Source: an uncultured Eubacteriales bacterium (GTDB lineage Bacteria > Bacillota > Clostridia > Christensenellales > CAG-917). From it: a DNA stretch of 36,958 nucleotides. A program made the translations under genes and the position numbers. This document shows positions 22,845 to 30,952 of the stretch, piece after piece. The stretch is taken from the NCBI GenBank assembly GCA_900547975.1, contig URIX01000009.1:1-36958 (forward strand), in the 5' to 3' direction. Position 1 is the stretch's first letter, and the number at the start of each line of letters is the position of its first letter. Below the pieces are notes generated by a model. It did no database searches. It worked only from the letters and a program-made list of their open reading frames with translations, and was not told the origin of the DNA.

Positions 22845-23126
22845 TTATTTCTTGATGATCATTTGTCTTACGACGTTTTCGTCGTTACGCATAAATCTGT
22901 CAAGTTCTGATTGAGCATCTTTAGAGCAGGTGACGTTCATAAGAACGTAGAAACCTTCGGTTTGCTTATTGATTTCGTAAGCAAACTTTCTCATGCCCCA
23001 TTTGTCCAAACCGTCAACGGTGCCGCCGAGAGAAGCAACCAAGTTTTCAAATTTTTCGACAACCTGATTTTTCTTATCGTCGTCCACGTCGCCGCGAATG
23101 ATGTAGAGAACCTCGTACTTATCCAT
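22845..23126 (-). CDS. rpsF: Ribosomal protein bS6
   Basis: This 93-residue protein has the S6 signature YEVLYIIRGDVDDDKK, then GGTVDGLDKWGMRKFAYEI and a FYVLMNVTC strand. It pairs with S18 in the 30S platform. AAGGAGG precedes the start. It is the first gene of the operon. Confidence 0.96.
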   Translation of the reverse strand: MDKYEVLYIIRGDVDDDKKNQVVEKFENLVASLGGTVDGLDKWGMRKFAYEINKQTEGFYVLMNVTCSKDAQSELDRFMRNDENVVRQMIIKK

Positions 23127-23195
23127 AATTCGATACCTCCTTTTGGTCTTGTGTCCCTTTCGGGAAAGGAAAACGCATCATTTAGATGCTCAATA
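23127..23195 (-). promoter_or_regulatory. rpsF leader with two stems, possible S6:S18 autoregulatory element
   Basis: The transcribed leader contains GCATC-TAAAT-GATGC and then CCTTTCCCGAAAGGG, the second with a CCGA-containing loop region. S6:S18 leader elements with a conserved CCG are known in bacteria. I cannot confirm the fold by eye. Confidence 0.35.
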
Positions 23196-23224
23196 ATAAT
23201 ATATTAATAAAAAATATTTGTCAA
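23196..23224 (-). promoter_or_regulatory. Promoter of the rpsF operon
   Basis: On the minus strand, -35 TTGACA (23219-23224), a 17-bp spacer and -10 TATTAT (23196-23201). Confidence 0.8.
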
Positions 23225-23319
23225 ACGAATGACGGACATTTGTTATTTTGTCAAAAAGTATGCAAAGCAACACAGTTGCGAGTTCGTGTTGATTTGCGAA
23301 CGTGTCGGCAAAATGCGTA

Positions 23320-23348
23320 TGGACAAAGGGAGACTTTTAGTTTATAAT
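23320..23348 (+). promoter_or_regulatory. Promoter of the lipoprotein operon
   Basis: -35 TGGACA (23320-23325), a 17-bp spacer and -10 TATAAT (23343-23348). The leader to 23473 includes a 15-codon frame (ATG 23376, preceded by GAGAGGA, stop at 23423) that could be a leader peptide. A longer 64-codon reading of the same frame starts upstream of the promoter and is unlikely. The rest of 23225-23472 holds nothing clear. Confidence 0.7.
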
Positions 23349-23472
23349 TTGATTGCGAATGAGAGGACGTTTTCTATGTTTATGTTTAGCACTAAAGAAA
23401 AATGTGAAAAACAAGGTATCTAACCGATGCTTTTGATGTCGTACGGCATAAAATAAATATGAGGTGAAGATT

Positions 23473-24585
23473 ATGGCAAATCGGAAAAAGTGGATTTTTA
23501 TGATGGTTACAATCCTTGTCGTCGTGTGTGCGCTTGCGTTGTTTTGCGCTTGCGATTCAAACGATTCGACGACGCCGCAACCCGACACGCCTAAACCTGA
23601 TCCGGATCCGACGCCAAGTCCGGAGCCGGAGATAGTTTATCAACCGTTGTCGATCGAAAGCAGTGTTGCGTACGATCCGGAACTCAACCACAGCGACGTT
23701 TCGGACAAGGCGTATTTTTCGTTTACACCAAAATACACCAGCAAATATAAACTGTCGCTTAATATGCTTCCTGTGGACGAAGTGAAGGAAGTGTTGTTTG
23801 ACGGGAAGCCTTTGCCTGTCGTGGACAAAGCCTTCAAAGATTACGAAGTGGTGCTTCGCCAAAATCAAACGTACAAGTTTGACGTCACGTATTTGACGCC
23901 TAAAAGTTGGACGTATATGAGCGTTTACGCAAGCAGGGATTTTGAAGAAATAACGTTGCAAGAACAAGAATCGTATATTGTGGTTGTGGACAAAGAAGTT
24001 GACGATCAACTCCCGAATTGGTATTTTGGACGAAAAGCGGAAACCTATGCAACCAACAACATAGACGTGTGTATTTCAGCCGTGTACGAATCAGTGACAT
24101 ATACACACCTCAAAGGAATCTATTGGACTGCTGAGGCCAAGAAAGAGCCGCTTCACGAGGACGGATTGTATACCGGACGCGGGCGAAAAATTGACGTATT
24201 GCGCAATACGGCAAAAAGCTATTGGTTTGTCTTCACACAAAACAGCATGCCGAATGGAAGTACGTTCACGCCAAGTGTGACCGATATCAAAGAATTGAAA
24301 AGTGGAGATGTTGAAAAAGTTTACCTTTCAAGACACGAAGGGATGAAACTTTTTAAGTTTGTTTCAATAGAAGAGGGATATCGAATAAGAATACCGCAAG
24401 GTATTTTGGCTATGTTTTTGTATGGAAAAGATAATTATAACGTTACCGGAACAGAATGGCGCTCGTTAGACAGTTTGGTGAGCGAGGGGTCTGGCGATTT
24501 GATTGTTGGCGTGCATACGGGTACGTCATATCTTGCTTTATGGGCTTATGACTACGGCACCATGGAAATAAACGTGTTAGACTAA
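23473..24585 (+). CDS. Lipoprotein of unknown function
   Basis: This 370-residue protein has a signal peptide with lipobox LFCAC (lipidation Cys near residue 26), then a Pro/Asp spacer (PDTPKPDPDPTPSPEPE) that would lift the domain from the membrane. The rest is beta-rich, with no motif I recognise. GAGGTG precedes ATG 23473; an in-frame GTG nine bases upstream overlaps that site. A short frameshifted gene follows after 26 bases in the same transcription unit. Surface location is well supported; the role is unknown. Confidence 0.75.
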   Translation: MANRKKWIFMMVTILVVVCALALFCACDSNDSTTPQPDTPKPDPDPTPSPEPEIVYQPLSIESSVAYDPELNHSDVSDKAYFSFTPKYTSKYKLSLNMLPVDEVKEVLFDGKPLPVVDKAFKDYEVVLRQNQTYKFDVTYLTPKSWTYMSVYASRDFEEITLQEQESYIVVVDKEVDDQLPNWYFGRKAETYATNNIDVCISAVYESVTYTHLKGIYWTAEAKKEPLHEDGLYTGRGRKIDVLRNTAKSYWFVFTQNSMPNGSTFTPSVTDIKELKSGDVEKVYLSRHEGMKLFKFVSIEEGYRIRIPQGILAMFLYGKDNYNVTGTEWRSLDSLVSEGSGDLIVGVHTGTSYLALWAYDYGTMEINVLD

Positions 24586-24611
24586 ATATAAAAAATATGA
24601 GGATGAATTAT

Positions 24612-24865
24612 ATGAAAAACATATACAAAAGAGGTTCTGTTGTTTTTTATCATTTTTGATAATAATCATGATTGCATTATTATGTAATGTGATTTTATAT
24701 GCCACGCCAAGTGTTGCATATGCTGCGGAAACGAACGATGCAATCAATTATGATACGTACACTGACAGCAAGACTTTTACGCGGAATGGAGCACAACGTT
24801 CTATATCGGATTTTATTAATAACGATACGATAATAAATTTAAGTATTTTTGGAAAAAATATTTGA
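24612..24865 (+). pseudogene. Frameshifted remnant of a secreted protein
   Basis: ATG 24612 has AGGATGA upstream and reads MKNIYKRGSVVFYHF before a stop. One extra T in the six-T run at 24643-24648 would join it to the downstream frame. The joined start would be MKNIYKRGSVVFLSFLIIIM with the following ALLCNVILYATPSVAYA, a normal signal peptide with an AYA cleavage site. The downstream frame then continues for about 45 residues to a stop just before a terminator. It is either a real pseudogene, a phase-variable tract or a sequencing error. Even when joined it is only about 84 residues. Confidence 0.6.
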
Positions 24866-24895
24866 AAAAGCTCGCGAATTTCGCGGGCTTTTTCA
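24864..24895. terminator. Terminator of the lipoprotein operon
   Basis: GAAAAAGCTCGCGAA and TTTCGCGGGCTTTTTC pair almost perfectly and end in a T-run. Confidence 0.88.
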
Positions 24896-25007
24896 AATTA
24901 AGAAAATCTTTATGTTCCGTTTAGTTCATTTTTAATCGACAATCGTATCATATTATCGCAATCGAGAATTGCACGAAATTTTGAAAAAACAAACAAGGAG
25001 ATATATT

Positions 25008-26099
25008 ATGAAAAAAACATTAGTATCTGTTTTGGCACTCGTACTTGTCGTTTCTCTTTCTCTCGTCGCTTTCGTAGCGTGCAATGACAAAGACGACAAC
25101 AAAAACGCAAAAGTTTCCAACACGGAAGTTCTCGGCACGACGGTAGCGGTGTTGGCTTCCAACGCGGCAGGTAGCGCTTCTGCGGCGGCAGAAGATGACG
25201 CAGACGTCAACTTCAACGCAGGCGTAAACCTCACGGTCGGCGAAAACAACCAACTTACAGTCGGTTCCGAAGTGGTTGCAAAAGGCATCGCAACGACTCT
25301 CAAACCTATGATTCAAACTATGGTTGACAGAGTGGACGAAGTTCTCGGCGAAAACGGCGTAAAGGTCGAAAAAGTCGCGTCCGACGACGCGGAATACACC
25401 GAAAAGTATTCGATCACCATCACTTACGTTGACGAAGAAAGCGGCGAAAAATCCACTCGTTCTCTTTCGCTCTATGTCAAACTTTCTGCAGGTGCGGAAA
25501 TCGAAGGCAAAACCAACTACACTTTTGACGCAAAAGTTATGTGGGTAGGCGCAGACGGCAAAGAAGTCGAAGTAGCGGCATTCAGCGGCGAAGCAAACTT
25601 TGACAAAGCAAAAGACGCAACGATCTTCACGCTCGGCGCAAAAGCAGGCGATGAAGAAAACGTCGGCGCATTCGCAAACATCAAAGCATACGCAACCGCA
25701 CAAGGCACCGTTAAAATCGAAATGGGCGCAGGTGCAGGCGTAAGTGAAATTGCAGGCGCAAACGCGGCTCTTTCCGTTGAAATCGGCAAATTTGCAGACG
25801 GCAAATACGGCGCGATCGTAACCGCACAAGGCGACGCAAGCGTCAACAAAATACCCGTTGTCGGCAACGTCGGCGTAAAATTCGTTGCAACCGTCAACGT
25901 TTATGCAAACAGCCAAGAGAACGCAGGCGAATTTGCTCTCAACGGCAGTGTCGAAGCAACCGTAACCGTAAATGACGTAACCTACAAGGGAACTGCAAGC
26001 CTCACCGGCAAAGCAGTCTATGACGCAGACAAAGACGAAGCGGTCGTAGGACTCAACGGCGTAATCAACTTCATGAAAGTTCAAGAAGAAAACAAATAA
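25008..26099 (+). CDS. Alanine- and glycine-rich lipoprotein of unknown function
   Basis: This 363-residue protein has a lipoprotein signal (lipobox AFVAC). The mature part is acidic, rich in Ala, Val, Lys and Asp, and made of repeated beta-strand-like segments (AFSGEANFDKAKDATIFTLGAK; ANIKAYATAQGTVKIEMGAG). AAGGAG lies eight bases before ATG 25008. The simple, biased composition and strong ribosome-binding site suggest an abundant surface protein. No family is recognised. It has its own terminator. Confidence 0.72.
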   Translation: MKKTLVSVLALVLVVSLSLVAFVACNDKDDNKNAKVSNTEVLGTTVAVLASNAAGSASAAAEDDADVNFNAGVNLTVGENNQLTVGSEVVAKGIATTLKPMIQTMVDRVDEVLGENGVKVEKVASDDAEYTEKYSITITYVDEESGEKSTRSLSLYVKLSAGAEIEGKTNYTFDAKVMWVGADGKEVEVAAFSGEANFDKAKDATIFTLGAKAGDEENVGAFANIKAYATAQGTVKIEMGAGAGVSEIAGANAALSVEIGKFADGKYGAIVTAQGDASVNKIPVVGNVGVKFVATVNVYANSQENAGEFALNGSVEATVTVNDVTYKGTASLTGKAVYDADKDEAVVGLNGVINFMKVQEENK

Positions 26100-26123
26100 G
26101 ACAAGCAAAACTTGCAAAAAAAG

Positions 26124-26154
26124 AAGTCGCGACAAATGCCGCGACTTTTTTTTC
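26124..26154 (+). terminator. Terminator after the Ala-rich lipoprotein gene
   Basis: GTCGCG-ACAAATGC-CGCGAC (26126-26145) is followed by eight Ts. Confidence 0.9.
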
Positions 26155-26167
26155 GTTCTTTTACCTA

Positions 26168-26196
26168 TTGAAAAGCGAGACGAAACAAGTTATAAT
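26168..26196 (+). promoter_or_regulatory. Promoter of the beta-mannosidase gene
   Basis: -35 TTGAAA (26168-26173), a 17-bp spacer and -10 TATAAT (26191-26196). It places the transcript start near 26203 and rules out starts upstream of that. Confidence 0.75.
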
Positions 26197-26257
26197 TCTT
26201 TCACGAGACTGCGGCAACGAAAATCCGCAAAACCAACACTTATCGTATCGGCGCAAT

Positions 26258-28840
26258 ATGTACAAAAAGAATCGTAAAAACTTTATCGACTTGTGCGGAC
26301 AGTGGACGCTTCTCGACCCTGTATCTCGCAAAGAATATCCCGCAAGCGTACCGGGTTGCAATTATTCCGATTTGCAAAACGCGGGCGTTATTCCCGACCC
26401 GTTCGTCGCGCTCAACGAGGAGAAAACCGAGTGGGTGTCAAAGCAAGACTGGGTGTACGAAAAGACGTTCGACCTCACGAGAGAGGACTTGTTTGCGGAC
26501 AGAATCTTTTTGAATTTCGAAAAGATAGACACGCTTTGCGACGTAACGCTCAACGGAGAGAAAATCGCAAGCGTATCGAATTGCCATATCCCGTATTCGT
26601 TTGAGGTCAAAAGTTTTTTGAAAGAGGGCGATAACAAACTTTCGCTCTTTTTCCCCTCGCCCGTAAATGCGGTTATACAAAAGCAAAAGCGCATAAAATG
26701 CCCTGTCAACAGCAACGGACTTACGGGCATAGCGCACCTTAGAAAACCGCAATGCCATTTCGGTTGGGACTGGGGTCCCGTTATTCCCGTGAGCGGAATA
26801 GAGGGCGACGTCAAACTCGTGTTTTCAAACAAAGGCAGAATATTGCAAACGAGAGTCAGACAAATCTCAGAGGACGGCGGCGTAAAATTGCGTGCGGAAA
26901 TTCAAAACGAAATATACTCTGACGATACGCTCGAACTTGACGTAAAACTCGTTTGTCCGAGCGGCGAAACGTATGAAGCGAGAGCCGTTGCAAAGGATAA
27001 AAACATCGTCGAATTTTTGGTGGAAAAGCCGCTCCTTTGGTACGCCAACGGAATGACGAATTGTCACGAACAACCGCTTTATACAATCGAAACGACGCTT
27101 TTAAGCAGCGATTGCGTGCTTTCGTCCTCGAAAAAGCAAGTAGGACTTCGCACGATTACGCTTGACAGAAGTCGCGATAAATACGGCTCTAATTTTTGTT
27201 TTTACGTCAACGGAAAAAGGGTTTTCGCAAAGGGCGCAAACTGGATTCCGACGGACAGTTATCCCACGAAAACGACGAAGGAAGACATAGAAGAATACGT
27301 CAAAATTGCAAGGGATTCGGGTTTCAATATGTTGAGAGTCTGGGGCGGCGGCGGATACGAATCAGAGTGCTTTTACGACCTTTGCGATCGCTACGGTATA
27401 CTCGTTTGGCAAGACTTTATGTTTGCTTGTCAGGCATATCCGTTTTTTGTCGACGAGTTTTTGCAAAGCGCAAAAGAGGAAGCGAAGCACGTCGTAAATC
27501 GCCTTGCCGACAGGGCGTGTCTTGCGCTTTGGTGCGGCAACAACGAGATAGAGGCAATGACGGCAGGCTGGGCGACGAGGCGCAAATTCGTCAAATGGAC
27601 GAAGACTTTTTTCTATGATATATTGCCGAGCGAACTCAAAAAACACGACGATGTAACGCCGTATGTCGAAGGCTCGCCCATAGGGTCGAAGTTTTTGAAA
27701 AAAGTTGGCTCGGACAATGTCGGCGACGTGCATCTTTGGGCGGTGTGGCACGGCTTTCAACCGCTTGCGTATTACAAAACTCGCAATCCGAGATTCTGTT
27801 CGGAATTCGGGTTCGAGTCTATGCCCGATTTGAAAACGATTGCAAAATTCGCGAGCGAAGCCGACTTCGATTTGTCGAGCAAGGTGTTTTCCGCGCATCA
27901 AAAGTGTAGGGGCGGCAACGAAAAAATGAAGTATTACATTGCCGAAAGATACAGGCTTCCCAAGCGTTTCGAGGATTACGTCTATCTTTCGCAACTATGT
28001 CAGTCGCTGTGTGTGGGCGAGGCGACGGAACACTGGCGCGCAACCGAGCGTTGCAACGGTTCGCTGTACTGGCAATTCAACGATTGTTGGCCGACTTGCT
28101 CGTGGTCGGGTCTCGATTATTACAAGAAATACAAAGCCGTTCAGTACGAGGCAAAGAAATTTTTTGCGCCGTTTTCGCTCGCAATCGAAAGAAAAAAGAA
28201 CGGCGTAAAAGTGGTCGTTTTCAACGATAATATTGCCTCTCAAAAAGGCGTTTTGGACGTAAAAGTCGAAACTTTCGACGGCAAGGAATTGTTTTTCGAG
28301 CAGATTCCCGTCGAAGTCGACGGTTGCTCGACGGCTGTCGCAAAGCAGTACGACGTGCGCAAATTCGGCGGCAAAAAAGCGTTGAAAAATGCGGTTTTCG
28401 TTGCTACTTTGACTTGCGAGAATCCGCAAAACGTTGCTCAATGTCAGCCCGAAACCATACGCCAAACAATGCTTTTCGGCAAGGAAAAGAATTTGAATTT
28501 GCCAAAGGCGAATGTAACCGTCGACGTGCATAGAGAGGGGAACAAGGCGATTTACACGATAAAAAGCGACGCGTACGTGCGCAAATTCGCATTGTTCACG
28601 AAGCAAAACTCGCCGCTTTCGGACAACTATTTCGACGTGTTGCCGAACGAAACCGTGCACATATCCCAAACCATAGACGAAGGGTGCGCGCTCGAAGTTT
28701 TGAAAAATAATTTCGAATTCAAACACGTTGCGACGATAGAGCCGAAGTCAAGCAAATTTGCAGATTCGTTTTTTAGATTCAAAACACTGCTTTCGACTTG
28801 GAATTTGCTAAATTACATATGGTATAAATTCTTTATGTGA
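26258..28840 (+). CDS. Glycoside hydrolase family 2, beta-mannosidase type
   Basis: This 860-residue cytoplasmic enzyme (no signal peptide) should remove mannose from the ends of beta-mannosides such as N-glycan cores or mannan fragments. Domain order: N-terminal jelly-roll (LCGQWTLLDP... FGWDWGPVIP), an Ig-like domain, a TIM barrel and a C-terminal beta domain. The acid/base is Glu430 (WCGNNEIE) and the nucleophile Glu516 (FCSEFGFES); WGGGGYE is also typical. ATG 26258 is chosen because the promoter excludes the 30 upstream codons; no Shine-Dalgarno is visible. Length fits the family. It appears monocistronic. Confidence 0.92.
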   Translation: MYKKNRKNFIDLCGQWTLLDPVSRKEYPASVPGCNYSDLQNAGVIPDPFVALNEEKTEWVSKQDWVYEKTFDLTREDLFADRIFLNFEKIDTLCDVTLNGEKIASVSNCHIPYSFEVKSFLKEGDNKLSLFFPSPVNAVIQKQKRIKCPVNSNGLTGIAHLRKPQCHFGWDWGPVIPVSGIEGDVKLVFSNKGRILQTRVRQISEDGGVKLRAEIQNEIYSDDTLELDVKLVCPSGETYEARAVAKDKNIVEFLVEKPLLWYANGMTNCHEQPLYTIETTLLSSDCVLSSSKKQVGLRTITLDRSRDKYGSNFCFYVNGKRVFAKGANWIPTDSYPTKTTKEDIEEYVKIARDSGFNMLRVWGGGGYESECFYDLCDRYGILVWQDFMFACQAYPFFVDEFLQSAKEEAKHVVNRLADRACLALWCGNNEIEAMTAGWATRRKFVKWTKTFFYDILPSELKKHDDVTPYVEGSPIGSKFLKKVGSDNVGDVHLWAVWHGFQPLAYYKTRNPRFCSEFGFESMPDLKTIAKFASEADFDLSSKVFSAHQKCRGGNEKMKYYIAERYRLPKRFEDYVYLSQLCQSLCVGEATEHWRATERCNGSLYWQFNDCWPTCSWSGLDYYKKYKAVQYEAKKFFAPFSLAIERKKNGVKVVVFNDNIASQKGVLDVKVETFDGKELFFEQIPVEVDGCSTAVAKQYDVRKFGGKKALKNAVFVATLTCENPQNVAQCQPETIRQTMLFGKEKNLNLPKANVTVDVHREGNKAIYTIKSDAYVRKFALFTKQNSPLSDNYFDVLPNETVHISQTIDEGCALEVLKNNFEFKHVATIEPKSSKFADSFFRFKTLLSTWNLLNYIWYKFFM

Positions 28841-28907
28841 CGAAAATTCGGTTTTCAAACGACGAAAAACCGCAAAAAAACCACAAAAGCACGCCTAAAA
28901 AACAAAA

Positions 28908-28936
28908 AACCTTGCGTTAATGCAAGGCTTTTTTAT
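28908..28936. terminator. Shared terminator between the mannosidase gene and sigH
   Basis: CCTTGC-GTTAAT-GCAAGG (28910-28927) has an A-run on the left and T-run on the right and serves the two convergent units. Confidence 0.88.
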
Positions 28937-28993
28937 ATGTTTTGTATTATGTTTTAATTCGGTTTTTTGTTTTTTGTGACAAGCCTTTTCAAA

Positions 28994-29551
28994 TCAGTCT
29001 TTGTTCAAAAGTTTGCGAATTTTTTTCTTTGCGGAATAAATGGTGTTGTCCACTTTTTTGCGTTCGAGACCCAACTCGCCCGCAATTTCGGCGTAACTCA
29101 TACATTCGAGGTGCAGTTTCAAAACGTCGAGTTCGGTGGGTGTGAGCAAGGATGAAATTGCGTCGAAAAGCAACGCCGACGTTTCGTTTTCGATGAATAT
29201 GCTTTCGGGGTTTGCTTCTTGCAATTCGCCTCTCACCTCGCCGGAATCGAGAGCGACTTCGACATTTGCCGATTCGGATTTTCTGACGGCGTCCACGATT
29301 GCGTTCCGTATGCAACGCGAGGCGTAGGTTTTGAAACTGGCTTTGCCGTTTTTGTCGTAGGTGTGGATTGCGCGTATGAGCGCAAGCATACCGTAACTTG
29401 ACAAATCGTCAACGTCGTATGCGCCCGCAACGCCAAACGAGCGGGCAATGGATTTTGCAAGATTGAGGTATGCCAAAGCGACGGAATTTTCCGCTTCCAA
29501 ATCGCCTTGTTGCGCCTTTTTTATGAGTTGCAGTTCTTGCTCTTTATCCAT
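28994..29551 (-). CDS. sigH: RNA polymerase sigma factor SigH
   Basis: This 185-residue sigma-70-family factor has region 2 (YLNLAKSIARSF, DVDDLSSYGMLALIRAIHTYD, FKTYASRCIRNAIVDAVR) and region 4 (LTPTELDVLKLHLECMSYAEIAGELGLE). It is a little shorter than Bacillus SigH (about 218 residues). The order mrnC-rlmB-sigH matches the conserved Bacillota arrangement, which supports SigH rather than another small sigma factor. SigH acts at the onset of sporulation. No Shine-Dalgarno or clear promoter is visible in the 76 bases before it. Confidence 0.87.
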   Translation of the reverse strand: MDKEQELQLIKKAQQGDLEAENSVALAYLNLAKSIARSFGVAGAYDVDDLSSYGMLALIRAIHTYDKNGKASFKTYASRCIRNAIVDAVRKSESANVEVALDSGEVRGELQEANPESIFIENETSALLFDAISSLLTPTELDVLKLHLECMSYAEIAGELGLERKKVDNTIYSAKKKIRKLLNKD

Positions 29552-29627
29552 AAGTTTAGATTGATTTGTTTATGATTTTTTGTTTTTAGAGTGTAGGTTG
29601 TAGACTCGTGCTTGTGTTTTAAGATGT

Positions 29628-30350
29628 TTAGTGTCTTTGTCTGACCGCTTCGTATAGAACGATACCTGCAGCAACAGAGGCGTTGAGCGAGTTGACTTTT
29701 CCGAATTGCGGAATGGTGAGAGTATCGTCGCAAAGTTCTTTGGTGAGGCGGTGAATACCCTCGCCCTCGCTGCCTATCACAAGCGCGATATTTCCCGTCA
29801 AATTTGCGTCTTTAGGGGCTTTACCGTCAAAATCCGTCGCATAAACCCATACATTCTGCTCTTTGAGCCATCTTATTGCGTCGTTGACGTTGGTGACTTT
29901 TGCAATGAGCATATGCTCGGTTGCGCCGCAAGCGACCTTGACCACGGTGTCGTTTACGCTTACGCTTCTGTGCTTGGGAATCACGATTCCGTGCGCGCCG
30001 AAACATTCCGCGCTTCTGATGATTGCGCCGAGATTGTGGGGGTCGGTTATGCCGTCGAGTATGACCAAAAGAAGGTCCTCGCCCTTGTCTTTTGCAAGGT
30101 TCAAAATATCTTCGACGTCGCAATACGAAAAGTCGGTGACCGCTGCGACTATGCCTTGGTGGTTGCCGCCGTTTGCGAGTTTGTCGAGCATATTTTTGTC
30201 AACGTAACTCACGACAGTACGCGCTTCTTTTGCAAGTTTGAGAACGCGTGAAAGCATAGGGTCGAATTCGCCCTTTTGCACGTAGATTTTGTCTACCGTT
30301 TTGCCTGCGATATAGGCTTCTCTGACGGGGTTTCGTCCGTAAATGTACAT
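29628..30350 (-). CDS. rlmB: 23S rRNA 2'-O-methyltransferase, RlmB type
   Basis: This 240-residue SpoU/TrmH-family SPOUT enzyme methylates a ribose in 23S rRNA. It has an N-terminal RNA-binding domain (YIYGRNPVREAY) and the knotted catalytic domain with motif 1 LDGITDPHNLGAIIRSAECFG, motif 2 ALVIGSEGEGI and motif 3 NSLNASVAAGIVLYE. AGGAT precedes the start. It lies 15 bases after mrnC. Confidence 0.93.
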   Translation of the reverse strand: MYIYGRNPVREAYIAGKTVDKIYVQKGEFDPMLSRVLKLAKEARTVVSYVDKNMLDKLANGGNHQGIVAAVTDFSYCDVEDILNLAKDKGEDLLLVILDGITDPHNLGAIIRSAECFGAHGIVIPKHRSVSVNDTVVKVACGATEHMLIAKVTNVNDAIRWLKEQNVWVYATDFDGKAPKDANLTGNIALVIGSEGEGIHRLTKELCDDTLTIPQFGKVNSLNASVAAGIVLYEAVRQRH

Positions 30351-30365
30351 ATCTTTATCCTGCTT

Positions 30366-30791
30366 TTATTCCTTGATATTATCCTCGAAACATGCGCTCA
30401 AAAAATCGTTGAGGCGTTGGGTGTTGCCGGTTAGGTACAAGTAGCCGAGCACCGCTTCGAATCCGCTTGCGCGCCTGTATTCGCTCATCTCGGCGTGTTT
30501 TGCGCTCGTTTGAACTTTGCAATTTCTCGCTCTTCGGAAAATATCCTGCTCGTCCTCGTCGAATAGCGGAAGCAGTTTTTCGGCTTCTGCGGCTTGCGAT
30601 ACGGCTTTTACAACTTTTATGACCTCGTGATGAAGCGCGCCGGTCTTTTGGGTCGAACCGATTGTCACTCTTGTGCGAGTGTAAAGGGATTGCACGGCGT
30701 CGCCGACGAATGCGAGAGCCATAGGGTGAAGCGCAAGCGCTTCCTGCCTGGATATGGGTGTGTTGAGCGAAAAAATCGAGTTGTCTGCCAT
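30366..30791 (-). CDS. mrnC: Mini-ribonuclease III
   Basis: This 141-residue enzyme is an RNase III catalytic domain without the dsRNA-binding domain; it matures 23S rRNA in Bacillota. The signature is HPMALAFVGDAVQSLYTR and the C-terminal part has SEYRRASGFEAVLGYLYL. ATG 30791 is chosen because the promoter lies directly upstream, which excludes the 20 upstream codons of the open frame. Seven bases separate the -10 from the ATG, so it appears leaderless. It heads the mrnC-rlmB(-sigH) unit. Confidence 0.92.
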   Translation of the reverse strand: MADNSIFSLNTPISRQEALALHPMALAFVGDAVQSLYTRTRVTIGSTQKTGALHHEVIKVVKAVSQAAEAEKLLPLFDEDEQDIFRRARNCKVQTSAKHAEMSEYRRASGFEAVLGYLYLTGNTQRLNDFLSACFEDNIKE

Positions 30792-30798
30792 AAAAGGA

Positions 30799-30827
30799 AT
30801 TGTAGCACAATATTTTGTAAATCGCAA
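30799..30827 (-). promoter_or_regulatory. Promoter of mrnC, leaderless geometry
   Basis: On the minus strand, -35 TTGCGA (30822-30827), a 17-bp spacer and -10 TACAAT (30799-30804). The start codon begins seven bases downstream. Confidence 0.75.
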
Positions 30828-30844
30828 CGCCAAACGCTGCGATA

Positions 30845-30873
30845 TTGACAATAAGGAATATAGAGAATAAAAT
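30845..30873 (+). promoter_or_regulatory. Promoter of the transglutaminase-like lipoprotein gene
   Basis: -35 TTGACA (30845-30850), a 17-bp spacer and -10 TAAAAT (30868-30873). It is divergent from the mrnC promoter. Confidence 0.75.
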
Positions 30874-30952
30874 GTAACTATAAAACTGCCTGCGCGCGCG
30901 ATGCGCCGAGGATTTGCGCAAACGAATCTTCAAGAGGCAAATTCGAGGAATT

